From: Rhodosporidiobolus odoratus
Taxonomy: Eukaryota > Basidiomycota > Microbotryomycetes > Sporidiobolales > Sporidiobolaceae
Assembly: GCA_034387635.1 (NCBI GenBank)
Contig: JAOANU010000006.1
Span: forward strand, 682,001 to 746,000
Length of the DNA: 64,000 nt
Direction: 5' to 3'
The notes beneath the pieces are model-generated. The model saw only the letters and a list, made by a program, of their open reading frames with translations, searched no databases and was not told where the DNA came from. A program made the position numbers and the translations under genes. Below, one piece after another: positions 35,847 to 51,970 of this stretch; the first letter of the stretch is position 1, and each line of letters begins with the position of its first letter.

Positions 35847-36478
35847 TTAGGCCACAGGAGGCTGTAAGGTCCAGTATTAGTCAGCCGCTTTAAACGAACA
35901 GCAAGGGAGCGGATGAAAGCACAAACCTTGCGTGCCTCGTTGATCGGCTCGTCGTAGCCGCGGGCTTCCCTGTCAGCACGCTCGTCGTTGTTCTCAAGGC
36001 GCTGCTTAAGACCCTTCTTCTACTTAGTTGAAGGCGAGGCGCAGGGAGGGGAAAAGGGATGAGACGAGGCATAGGAACGATCAGCTAGTTGCGTATGTGA
36101 CAGTTGAGGAGGTGCAGACGAACCTCGTGCTCCTGAAGTCCAGTGTGCTTAAAGTCACCACCCGGTCCAGCGGTTCCAGCGGTCTCCCCCGGGACAACGT
36201 TCGGCTCAACGAGGTCGCCCTCACGCTCACCCTTCACGCCCCGGAGAGAGAAGTTGTTGCCAAGAGTGATACCCTCGGTCTGGGCGGTGGTAGGGCCTAC
36301 GGACAAAGCAAGGTCAGCTAAGGTCAGTTTGAGAGGCCTGATCGCAGGACGCACCGGAGAACTGGCCGCCGGCACCGCCGGCGGCAGAGGTGTTGCCCTC
36401 GACGGCGGACTCGCGAGTGGAGCCGGAGACAGCGCCAGCGGCGCCCTGGTTGTGCTGATAGGAGGTGGAGGTGGCCAT
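35847..36478 (-). CDS. Small hydrophilic Gly/Glu-rich protein
   Basis: About 135 residues from four exons. It starts 'MATSTSYQHNQGAAGAVSGS' at 36478, continues 'GPTTAQTEGITLGNNFSLRG' and 'GDFKHTGLQEHE', then 'KKGLKQRLENNDERADREAR' and 'GYDEPINEARK'; a last intron with branch-site-like CTGACTAAT (about 35862) leads to a five-residue end 'PPVA' plus stop. It has no hydrophobic segment and few aromatic residues, and looks largely disordered, similar in style to stress-linked hydrophilic fungal proteins, but I do not recognise the family. Good splice phasing supports a real gene. Confidence 0.65.
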
Positions 36479-37135
36479 CTGTCAAGGGAGGAAACGGAAT
36501 GAGCTGCAGGAAGCGGTAGTGGGAACGAGAGGAAGGCACACGTTTGTAGGTGTTGTGGATGTGCTTGGGTGCTCTAGAGTGAGAGTGAAGGAAGCGTGTT
36601 AGGAAGCGAGAGAACAGGACTGCTTCGCTTTTTCCCCTCGACGCGAGCCGATGAACGTCACTCGGGCTCGATGGTGGGGAACCGATTCGCGATGGACGTC
36701 AACCAAGTCGGAAATGTAAGAAGAGAAGGAAAAGAAAAGCTTGCAAGCTGCACGACCGTACGTGAGCCGCCCGCGCAAAACAGGACACCGGACTTTTTCC
36801 CAACTTGAGAAGGTCAAACGAGGAGGGGAACATGGTGCAGACTCGTGGACTAGCCGCACGGCGAGGCTCTTCCTCTCTCCGACGAAGGACTCTGATCTCA
36901 CTGAAGCAGGCCCCGCTGCGACACTGCGAGCTGCCGCCGATGGCCGGTCAAGGAAGGCATGGACTTGCTTTTTCTGCTTGCGTGCTGACTACATCGTAGG
37001 CAATTGTGTCAGTAGCAGTCGGGCTTTCTGGACCTGGACTGACATCCTGAATTGCAAGGGAGGGGTATACGATGACAAATCCGTGCAGAAGGGGAAGACA
37101 AACAAACAGAAGAAAACCTGGCCAGACAGTCCTAC
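36479..37135. other. Intergenic region / promoter of the small hydrophilic gene
   Basis: About 660 bp between the start of the hydrophilic gene and the stop of the monooxygenase gene (both minus). Frames on both strands are short and domain-free. It must hold the 3' UTR of the monooxygenase gene and the promoter of the hydrophilic one. Confidence 0.4.
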
Positions 37136-39331
37136 CTAAGCCTTAAGAGCAACGCCCGCTAATGTGTCCCGAGCAGGAGACTCGAAGACGTCTGGCGACG
37201 CCTTCCTTCCAGGCCTCCCGCGGTAGACCTTCTGCCCCGTCGCCTCCCACTCTCGCAGCTGTTCTTGCGCAATTTCGGCAATCTCGCGACGCCTTTCATC
37301 CGAGATGGAGGGGATGTCGAACTTATCGTCGCCGAGGAGGGACATGGGAAGAATGGGCGCGTTGTCGTTGGCGGCCAGTTCCGACTTGATTTGCTCGAAG
37401 GTCGCGGCGAAACGTTCGCGAGCGTCGTCTTCGGCGTAGTGTGAATATATCCACTCGTTCCTGCGTCATGGGCAGCAGCAGTCAGCGTTGTCCACCATCT
37501 GTGAGGTGCAGGTCACGCTCACTGCATCTTGACGCTCTCCGGGTCAATCACCTTGCCGTCGTCCAAGTCTCGCAAGGCATTATGCCAACGACGCCGAGTG
37601 TCTTCGCCCGTCTTCTGCGTCTTGAGTACGCGAGCATACCGAAGGCGCTCGTAGACGAGTGAGGCGAGGCGGATGTTCTCCCTATGTCCGCCGGCAGTGG
37701 CGAGCTCGAGGCAGACGGCAAGGACGGCGGCGTCCTCGACGGCTTGAGAGGCACCTTGAGCACTGGTAGGGAGATGCGGGTGGGCTACAGATAAATGAAG
37801 CAGAGTCAGTCGCGGTCAAAGACCTATGTCGAAAAGAAAGCCTCACCAGAGTCGCCGAGCAGGACGACTTTGCCGGATTTCGACACCCAGGTAGGCAAAG
37901 GGTCGCGATAAACGATCTGCGGGTGCAACAGGCACTCAGTTCATGCTCGAAAAGGAGAACTGCCAGAGCAAGGCTGACCTTCCAGTCGAGGCAGCTCGGA
38001 GTGAGCTTCATGGCATTGACGATAGTAGGGTCTGGCAAATACAGAGGAGTGAGCGAGCTGAGCGTGCAGACGAGGTAGGAAGAACATACCCCAGTCCTTC
38101 ACCAGCGCAACTGCATCCTCGACCTTGCCCGGTTGTTGCCACGATTCCGCGATATCCTCGTTGTCTTTGTGGGTGATGATCCAGTTGAAGCTGCGGACAG
38201 GTTGTGCGTGAGTTGGTTAGAAGAAAAAGTAGGAAGGAAAGAGACGTACTCTCCTCCGTCCCGACAGGTATTCTGGACAATGTGGAGGTCTTTTCCGATC
38301 CAGATGTTCATCATGTCCCTAGACACGAGCAGGCCTGAAGTGGGATGTTCGCGAATGACATCGCCTTGGGTATAGGCGCGGTAACAAGCGTCTGCAGGTA
38401 AGTAGCAAGGTCAATCCGAAGTTCCCATATCGACGGGCAGAATGGGCAAAGTGAAATAGGGAACGCACATCCACTCGACTTGGGCTTGTCTTCGAAGCCC
38501 AGCACCAACTCCCTCGTCTGGCTCTTGATCCCATCGGCACCGATAACAATGTCGCAGCGCACTACGTCGCCGGTCTCGAGCGTGATTGAAGGCGCTTCTG
38601 CATCATAGCTGAGAACTGGAGTGCCCATGTGAATAGGAACCCCGAGCTCCTCGACGCGATCGAAGAACGCTTGGTGATAGTCGCCACGGTGTCCGATGTA
38701 GCCCGCCATGTCCATGAGACGCTGGGTAGCGACTGGAGGTGCATGTCGGTCAGAGGGGGCACAAGGAAAAAAACGAGAAGGCCAACGCACTAATCTCGCC
38801 AGTGTCCCAGCGTCGGCTGAGAGGAAGGGTAGGTCAAAAGGATGAGGGTCACCGCGGGGTACAGCTTGACGCACATATGCATGACTGGGCACTTGTTGCC
38901 GATCATGATGAGCTTTTCCCGGCAACCCCACTTCGTCAACAACCGCAGGGCGTTCTCACCCACGCCAAGCGAGTCGCCCAGGCGAAGGAACCTGTGAGTG
39001 TAGCGGCGTAAGCCACAAGACGATGTCAGATGGGGCATTCAGTAAGAAAAAGGAGGAAGAAAGAGGAAAAGGAAACATAAAACAAAACCCTGACATACTT
39101 GCGAATCTTCTCGTACACAACCACCTCGTACCCAGCATAGTGCATCGCCATCGCCGCTGCGAGTCCACCTAGACCAGCCTTTGCAGGACCCAGTAAAACG
39201 AGGTCAGCTCACACCCTCCCCACTTCCGACCTTCCCAAACAGCGAGGAAGACGCACCCCGACCACAACAACCTTGAGCTTGTCCGCCTCTGGCTTGGTGT
39301 GTGGTGTTCCAACTGACTCGTAGGAGCTCAT
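37136..39331 (-). CDS. FAD-dependent aromatic monooxygenase (salicylate hydroxylase-like)
   Basis: Class A flavoprotein hydroxylase of the PHBH fold, likely NAD(P)H-dependent hydroxylation of an aromatic acid. Start at 39331 ('MSSYESVGTPHTKPEADKL'), then 'VVVVG' spliced to 'AGLGGLAAAMAMHYAGYEVV' (GxGxxG FAD site), 'RLGDSLGVGENALRLLTKWG', the DG motif 'DIVIGADGIKSQTRELV', and the GD motif 'LLGDSAHPHLPTSAQGAS'. The C-terminal exon has 'RRRWHNALRDLDDGK' and a basic tail, stop at 37136. About ten exons. Exact substrate not inferable; salicylate 1-monooxygenase and 3-hydroxybenzoate or kynurenine-type enzymes are alternatives. Confidence 0.87.
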
Positions 39332-39575
39332 ATCGCCAGTCAATGCAGCAGTGAAGAGGTGGAAGAGGGCGAACAAGGCTGCAGGATAATAGCGAAGTGG
39401 GGCAGGTGGGGCGACCGGATGCCGGTCCCGGCCGTCGCGCGAAGGAACAGGAGGGAAAGGAAAGCATCTTACACCAGTAAGGCAGCGCGTATTCGCTACA
39501 ACATATATTACGACCGACTAAATCCGGGAACAGAGGGAGTATAGGCGAGGAGAAAGGGGAAAAAAGGGAAGTTGG

Positions 39576-44994
<5,419 letters not shown>

Positions 44995-45074
44995 AGTGTC
45001 CTCCTACTCCTCCTACAGCGAGTAAACGAGTAAACTGGTTGGATCGAGTTGATCAGAAAGTCAACTTGAACGAG

Positions 45075-45080
45075 ACGCGA
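45075..45080. promoter_or_regulatory. MCB-like site (ACGCGA)
   Basis: Lies in the 156-bp SMC3/PSO2 divergent promoter, about 80 bp from each start codon. One base from the MluI cell-cycle box ACGCGT used by MBF-type G1/S factors. Single short site, so functional status is only suggestive. Confidence 0.35.
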
Positions 45081-45150
45081 CTTTGCTTCAACTCTCACTC
45101 TCACAGCTATACAGATACTGGATAGACTATCACGTACGCCATTACAGGCC

Positions 45151-48100
45151 ATGGCCAAGTCAGCCAAACCGACTGCATCAACTCCCACCAAGTCTCCCTC
45201 TACCTCCGCCACTCTCGACACTTTCCTCTCTTCATCTGCTAGTTCAACGAAGCGATCAGCTGCCACTCCACTCAAACCATCACCACCCAAAAAGCAAAAG
45301 ACTACGCACTCGAAATCCAAGACCGGCAAGGCCAAGCCGACTACCAAATTAAAGCCGAAACCCAATGACAACCGCAACCTCGGCACCCTCGACCTCCTAG
45401 ACTCGTCAGCAGACGAACAAGAAGCCACTCTCGAAGGCGGGGGTTCAGGCGGGAGTGGAAACACGAAGGCTCGACCGATCGCGGACGGAAAGGGAAAAAG
45501 TGGGGCGGCTCAACTTCCCTCAGCCACCAGCTCAGCCAAGCAGAAGGGCAAGCAACGCATGACGCTCGAGGAGGAAGACTGGTTGATGGACAGCGAGACG
45601 GCCGGACCGCCACGTCGGCCTTCACCGGATGTTGAGGGAGAAAAGTCAGACCGGCGGCAGGAAGAAAAGCCGTCTTTGCCAGGCGGGGAGAAGCAGGTGA
45701 GGCGGAGCCCGCCGTGCTGTGCGCCAGAGGTTCTGGGAGCAGGGGACAGACGCGAGACCTTGACGCTGGAGGATACGGATGATGAGGTTGAGATTGTCGG
45801 ACGAGGCGGGGTGGAGCAGTGCGAATGCGGAACGGTACTCGAGGGCATGGATCAGAAGGTACCCCAGGGTCTCTACTTGCTCTCTTCTGCTTCTCCAGTC
45901 GGAAAGCGTGGTGACCGGGTGGCTCACGATTCCGTTTTCTCTTGCGCTCGCAGGCTCGCAATGCACACCTTTCTTCCTGTTCTTCGCAATCAAGCAACGC
46001 AAGCTCGACATCGATAAGCAAACCCTCCCTCCTAGCTCCTCTTTCCCGTTTCTTCTCCCTCCCGACCTCTTCTACCTCAACATCGACAAAACCGTCCACC
46101 TCGTTCCCTCTGTCTGCCTCGACTTCAACCTCAGCAGCCAAGAAGATGGGCGGTGTTCTTTCCGCCCTTCCCAATGCTTTCACGGCTCTCATGGCTGGGC
46201 ATGCTGAAACGAAACAGTGGAAAGCGGCGGAAGAGTCGGATAAGAAGAAGGGAAGGTTACCGGCGGGAGAGAAGAGGGGAGTGCCGTTTTACAAGTGCGT
46301 TCCTCCTGTTCTGCCCTGCGCCCCGATCGCAGAGCCGCTCTGCTACCAGCGCAGGTCTGGTCAGTATGCTACTTGAGGCGCAGGTGAAAGCTGGACTAAA
46401 TGCTCGGTTCCGTTTTCGTTTCGGTCCCCAGATGGATCGACGGTATGGAAGTCACGGTCGATGCCTTCAGATATGGCAAGGTTGACGGATGCAAGGCGTA
46501 CTTCCTATCGCACGCTCATTGTACGTCGGTTACCTCTCGTCTACGTCTCTGCAAACGACTGACCTTCCCAATCTACCCTTGTTCCTGCGTGCAGCCGATC
46601 ACTGTACGTTCACTCGGGCCCTGTAGCTCGGTGGTCTTTCCCAAGGTTTGCGAGAAAATAGCTGAGGGTTTCCGCTTACCGCCTTCTCATCGTCGACCCA
46701 CAGATCAGAACCTCTCTTCTTCTTGGTCGGGAGGGCCGATCTACGCCTCCCTGACGTGAGTCTCCTCACTCCTTTAGTCCATCTAGCATCTTTCGGCAGT
46801 TCATACCAGTTTGAGGCTGATTGGCAATGGGCATGAGCAGCACCATCAACCTGATCAAACTCAAGCTCAACGTCAAGGACGAATACCTCTTCCCTTTACC
46901 ACTAGATCAGACCGTCAAGGTGCACGGGATCGACGTGACTCTGATCGATGCGAACCAGTGCGTTGGGCGCTCATTCTTCGGCTACCCTCTGCCGCTGAGA
47001 CAGAAGATGAAACTGATTGGCGAATGCTTTTTGATGCACAGCTGCCCGGGCTCTGTGCTCTTCCTCTTCGAAGGCCCGCATACAGATCCAAAGAGCCCTT
47101 GGAGCAAGACACCTGACAAAATCTTTCGGTATTTACACTGCGGTGGTTCGTCCCGTTTCTGTCTTTCCTCGCTGCGAGCCCGCTCCTCCCCATCCCTCAA
47201 CCTCGCTGGCTTGTATGCTAACTTTCCTGCTTGCTCCTCTTTCAGACTTTCGCGCCTCCCCGGAACATATCCTGCACCCCTCCCTCTCCTACCCCTCCAA
47301 GAAAGCCACGCGGACCTCAACCTCCTCCACCTCAATCCCCATGTCCTCCTCCCTCTCCACCGACACGCTCCCCTCTCACCTCATCCAAAAACCCCTCAAC
47401 GCAATCTACCTAGACACGACCTACCTCTCCCCTTCCTACTGTTTCCCCGCACAGGAACTCGTTATTCAGGCGTGTGCTGAATTGGTCAAGGAACGGGTTG
47501 AGAGTGGGGAGGAAGGGGTTTTGTGGAGGGCTGATGGGAGGGAGGGGGAGAGGAAGGGGTTGAAAGGGTGGCTTGGGGCGGGGATTGGGGTCAAGGCCGA
47601 GGGAGGAGGTAAAAGGGAGGAGGCGGAGGGGGAGGCGTTGGTCGAGATGACTCCTCTACCTGAAGAGGAAGAGGTAGAGGGGAACGAGGACTCGGCGGAC
47701 GGAGGGGAGGGCCGGGAGGAAGCGGAAGAAGTGCAGCAGGCCTTTGCTGACTCGCTCCCGATGCCAGGCGACGAAGAAGAGGGAGAACAAGAAGAAGAAG
47801 CTTGGTTGGCGGCTCACTCTCCTGCGCTTGGGCGAGATGGAGGTACGACGGCGACGCAGTTTGAGGGCGTCGAGCCTGGGGTCGCGCCTTTAAGGGAGGA
47901 GGAATGCGAGCCGAAGCCTAAGATGGAGGAGTTAGAGGGTAATGGAGATGTGCCGTCCCCTTCGCCCGCATTAGTGGGCCCCGAGGAGGATGAGCTAGTA
48001 GAAGATGGCGGGGCGAAGGCAGAGGAGGAGGAGCAGAAGCCGACGGTTGCGCCCAAGACGGAGGATGGAGGGGACGATAAGCCAGATCTCAAGCCTGACC

Positions 48101-49171
48101 TCAAGCCGGATATCAAGCCCGATATGAAGCCCTCCAAGGAGCGCTTGCTCGTCATGGTCGGAACCTACTCCATCGGAAAAGAGCGGTCCGTTCCCTTCTA
48201 CTTTCACTTCGATCCCCGTCTGCCTAAACCCAACTCTCCTTGCCTCACACACAGCATCGTCAAAGCCATCGCTCGTTCCCTCTCTACCAAAATCTTCTCC
48301 GACGCCCGCAAGAAGGCTCTCTTCCTCGCGCAAGACGACCCCGACCTCCACTCTCTCCTCACCGACGACCCCTTGGAAGCGCAGGTGCATGTGGGGTGGT
48401 TGAGCGATATCTCGCGAGAGGCGTTGCAGGAGTATCTGGGCAAGTATAGTGCGAAAAGGGTGGAAGGGGGCTTCACAAAGGTTATTGGGTTGAGGCCGAC
48501 AGGTGCGCTGAGGCTCTTTGCCTACCCTCGCCATCCAGTCGCGCCCCTCGAAGTATCCCCCGACTTGGGTGCTCACGGATTCTGTCTCTTTTGACACAGG
48601 ATGGACCTACCGCGCCGAAACGAAAGACAAGAATCCTTCGATACCTAAAATCCTCGCGCTCGAGCAGCAACGCAAGTTCTCCCCGGCGGGTCTGTGTGCG
48701 TGACGATCTCATTCCTGAGCTTTCTCAACTTTCACCCAAGGGACGTCGGCTCATGAACGCAATCGTCCATCACGCACAGATCCGCAACGAGATTCGACTC
48801 CCCTCACTATGGCATTCGGGGTTCCGTATTCCGAGCACTCGAGTTTCTTCGAGTAAGCTTATTCTCGCTGTACCTTTTGCGAGCATTACGCTGATACGGC
48901 GTACCTCTCCCTCAGATTGACCTGCTTCTGCCTCTCTCTCGTACGTCAACCCTTCTCAGCCCCTCGCCTTGTCCCGCACTAATCCTTCTCGATCCACTGT
49001 GTTCGTGATCGACAGGACTACCAACGTATCATTCCGACTGTCAACGTCCACACCGCCTCCTCCCGCGACAAGATGCGGCAGTGGATCGATAAGTGGGCGG
49101 CCGAGAAGAAGAGGAGGAAGGACATGAAGTTGCCGAGGGTGGTGCCTTTTAGGAGTGTCAAGTATTGGTGA
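45151..49171 (+). CDS. PSO2: DNA interstrand-crosslink repair nuclease Pso2/Snm1
   Basis: 5' exonuclease of the metallo-beta-lactamase/beta-CASP class acting in crosslink repair. ATG at 45151 ('MAKSAKPTASTPTKSPS'). The N-terminal half is disordered and Lys/Ser-rich, with a possible UBZ-type zinc finger formed across an intron: 'QCECGTVLEGMDQ' then 'ARNAHLSSC'. The catalytic part has 'VTVDAFRYGKVDGCKAYFLS' and 'HAH' with a following SDH-type exon, 'GPIYAS', 'DAN|HCPGSVLFLFEG' (the His is restored if the 46959-type donor GTGCGT is used), 'YLHCGDFRASPEH', 'AIYLDTTYLSPSYCFPAQE'. A long acidic insert (about 47500-48130) precedes the DRMBL motif 'GTYSIGKER'. The final exon ends 'RVVPFRSVKYW', TGA at 49169. 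Confidence 0.92.
48071..48130 (+). repeat. 12-bp coding repeat (KPDL/KPDI)
   Basis: Five tandem units giving 'KPDLKPDLKPDIKPDMKPS' just before the DRMBL motif of PSO2; units differ at third positions, so older than the minisatellite in the SS18-like gene. Confidence 0.7.
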
Positions 49172-49634
49172 GCTCTGGGGTGAGCTGGACGCGACGTGTG
49201 GTGAGCAGGTCATTCTTCGCCTGGACAGACGACGCTTTCTACGTTCGCCTCATCATTTTCTTAACCGGTCATGTCCTACTTTGCTATCGTTCGTTGTGCA
49301 TACTCTCTTTGTCGTGTTGTTGTCATTGTTTGCTACGAGTCCTCGTCGCATACTCAGTCTGTGTACCGACTTTTGCATTGTACTTTGACGGCCGTCGATG
49401 TGGGTTTGGCGGGCAACCTTTACTCAGAAAAGGCTACGACCGCTCCTCCTCCGCCATGAACCGCCTCCGCTCAAAGCGCCTAGGTCGTTTTAGAGTGCAA
49501 CCTCTCCTCCTCCCGCCTCGCCCTCTTCGCCTCGAGCCAACAAGTCTGCGGCACGGAAGACTCGCAACTCTTCTGTGGGGCATGCTCCCATACCACACTA
49601 ACCTTCCTCGTCTGGCAAATCTGCAAGAGATCCT
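49172..49634. other. Convergent intergenic region
   Basis: 3' flanks of PSO2 and the F-box gene. Frames exist on the + strand (49165-49660) but show no recognisable protein. Confidence 0.4.
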
Positions 49635-50634
49635 TTACAGCATGCTTGACTGGTCCCTCTGATGCGAGGTCGAGGTTGGAGGAGAGTGAAAGCGGCAGGA
49701 GAAGGGTTCTCTCAGCACTGGAGGGTCGGCCGTCCTAATCATTGTCGCCAACGCTCTGAGATCGTAGACGTCGATCGCTTCCCCAGTCGCTCCGTGCGAA
49801 GCTTTGCTTTGCCACCTCATCAAGCTGGTCACGGGGGACAAAGGAACCCGAGTGGAGGGGGAGGGAGGGGAAAAGATACGGGTGTTGGAGCAGTCTTCGA
49901 TGAAGGAGGGTTGAGAGCGGAGCCAGGACTGTTGAGTGCGAAAGATGTGGGTGAGATCGAGGTAGAGGACATCGAGGCGGGTAGGAAGGTCACGTGGGAG
50001 CGATGGGATCAAGACCTCCTTGGAGAAAGTGAGGGGCTGCAGGATGGCGAGGCTCGAAGAGAGGGAGTGGCCGACCTAGCTAGGAGTAGAAGGAGAGTCG
50101 CTACATCCTTAAGGTGAACGGCTTCGAGAGATGGCTCGATGAGGTTGGGAAGGGTAATCTGGGTGCGGTCGACCAGCGTCGCGTAGGTGGCAACACGAGT
50201 TTTCAAGCCTATTGTAGAACCTCGCTGTAGTGAATCGACCGCGCTAAGAGGAGACAGTACGTACTTGATAGCAGTGACAGGCAGCCCAGGTCTAATTCGC
50301 AGGCAACATCGAGAACTCGAAGCTCGCGCAAGCAGGGACATGCCTGGAGGGTCCCTCCCGCCCAAGCCCCTATAAGAGGGCGCAGATTACGCAGCACCAG
50401 GAGCCTGACCTTCTCGCCGTGCCCGTTTTGCCGCACCACTTCCTCATGTTTCTCCTCGTCGACCGCAAGGACCTCGAGCAGCAAAGGCTGGGCGACGTCG
50501 CGGAGTCTCCTGCACACAAGGCAGCAGCTTCTGAGCGTAACCTGTCTGTCCAAGTAGCGCTGGGGCGTGTACTCGAAAGGGGCGGCGAAGCGGAGAATCG
50601 GGATGATGAGTTCGACGGGGAGGTAGTTGAGCAT
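49635..50634 (-). CDS. F-box-like protein with degenerate leucine-rich repeats
   Basis: Start at 50634 gives an F-box-type N-terminus, 'MLNYLPVELIIPILRFAAP' and 'CCLVCRRLRDVAQPLLLEV', so it is a candidate SCF ubiquitin-ligase substrate adaptor. LRR-like stretches follow: 'KVRLLVLRNLRPLIGAW', 'CLRELRVLDVACELDLGCLS'. An intron with GTACGT donor (about 50250) and AATAG acceptor leads to 'LPNLIEPSLEAVHLKD'. Reading straight on hits a stop after an out-of-phase stretch, but an intron of about 72 nt (GTAGCG to CTGCAG, about 50028-50099) restores 'PLTFSKEVLIPSLPRDLPTR' and 'LDVLYLDLTHIF'. Stop at 49635. Small for the class and weakly conserved; could be evolving fast. Confidence 0.6.
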
Positions 50635-51970
50635 GCCGACAAGCGATGGAGAAGCTGATTCGTTTGTCCAGAGCTGACTTCAGTATGGTGCTCAATGAGC
50701 GGGCGAGAGGTCGAAGGAAATGGCTGGCTCGGCAAGAAAACCGCGAGCAGAGGATCAGCACGAAACAAAGAGGGTGCGAAGACAAGGAGCGAACCTGCTG
50801 AACCAGTGCTATCTGCTAGAAGAGCCTTCGTGCTTTGAGTGGGCGTGACATGAAAATGCAAAAGGACAGAAGTGGTAGAGCGTCGGAAAGAAAAGAGTAA
50901 AGTGGGGCCACGATCGACCAGCGTCGGCGTAGAGCGTCTGCAAGTCTGCCTCCTCTGCACCGTGCGACAGCGTGATAAACTCCTAGGCTCGTCCGTCTGC
51001 TCATCGCCCCCGCGGTGGACAACACGGTGCAGTCCGACCGCTCACGGTACCTCGTGCTGCTCATCGCACCCTTGTACGGTCTGTAGTGGGGTGCGACAGT
51101 AGTGCGACTGTATTCTTTGCGGCTGCAAAGGCTTGTAAGGGCAGCAGTTCTAGCAGACGTAGCAGGGGGAAGACGTAATTCAAACGTTTCAGGCCGTCCT
51201 CGCCCTCCTGGACCATCCCCGGGGCCCTATTCAGCCATGAGCCATCCACTCCGCCGTGAGTCTGCTGCTGCGCGACAGGCGCGTACAGATGTCTTCAGCC
51301 GTCCCGGCGCGCCTCTGCCATCCTCCGTTCATCATCTCCCTTCCTTCTCCACTTCCGGAACACCTAGCCACTGCAGGCTTCCGGCTGGATGACATTACCT
51401 GCGTCGCAAACTCTGGCTGTTAACGAGTCCTGTGAAGTCACAGCATGCTATCACCGCTTCCGCAGACTGTTATCGCCGCGCCCACCAACGTTCAGGGTCT
51501 ATATATATATATATGTATACCGCAGGGGCAACCGTTCCTACGACGATACTGCTGACGAACGTATCGTGAAACGCGGACAACATGCATCGTGGGGCTAGAC
51601 CACAATCCGGAAGCGAGATTAGCTGGCTCGTCCTCCTCCTTCCGTTTTCGACCTTGGACAGGCTGTTCTTCAGCATTCCAGACTCTTCCTCGCCTTTCGC
51701 TGTCCCCGCCAGTCCCGCCAGAATCCGCAACACCGTCACCCCGCGGAAGATCTTCATACGCTTTAAGCACCTGCCTCTCAGCTCGGAAGGTGCCGCCAGC
51801 GTGCACGATCGCATTCCCGACTCCGACGCGGAGCACCTGTCATTGAGCCTAGTTCGCCACTTGTGGACGCCGACAGCTGATACGTGCGTCGTTCAAGAGA
51901 CTTTCGAACGTCGCGGCGTACTTCCTCTTCTCATTCCTACCATTCGCCGCACTCTGCGAATTCTACCGGT
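50635..51970. other. Large divergent intergenic region
   Basis: About 1.3 kb between the F-box and DUF6534 start codons. It includes an AT-dinucleotide tract at 51499-51519. A + frame from 51582 to 52058 overlaps the DUF6534 start in another phase and looks like leader sequence. I see no domain-bearing gene on either strand. Confidence 0.4.
51499..51519. repeat. (TA)n microsatellite
   Basis: Alternating TA run interrupted once by a G, in the F-box/DUF6534 intergenic region; unusual in this GC-rich window. Confidence 0.8.

Noticed and set aside
45341..46192. Minus-strand frame of 283 codons opposite PSO2
   Set aside because: Antisense shadow produced by the GC-rich codon bias of PSO2; no family resemblance or splice support.
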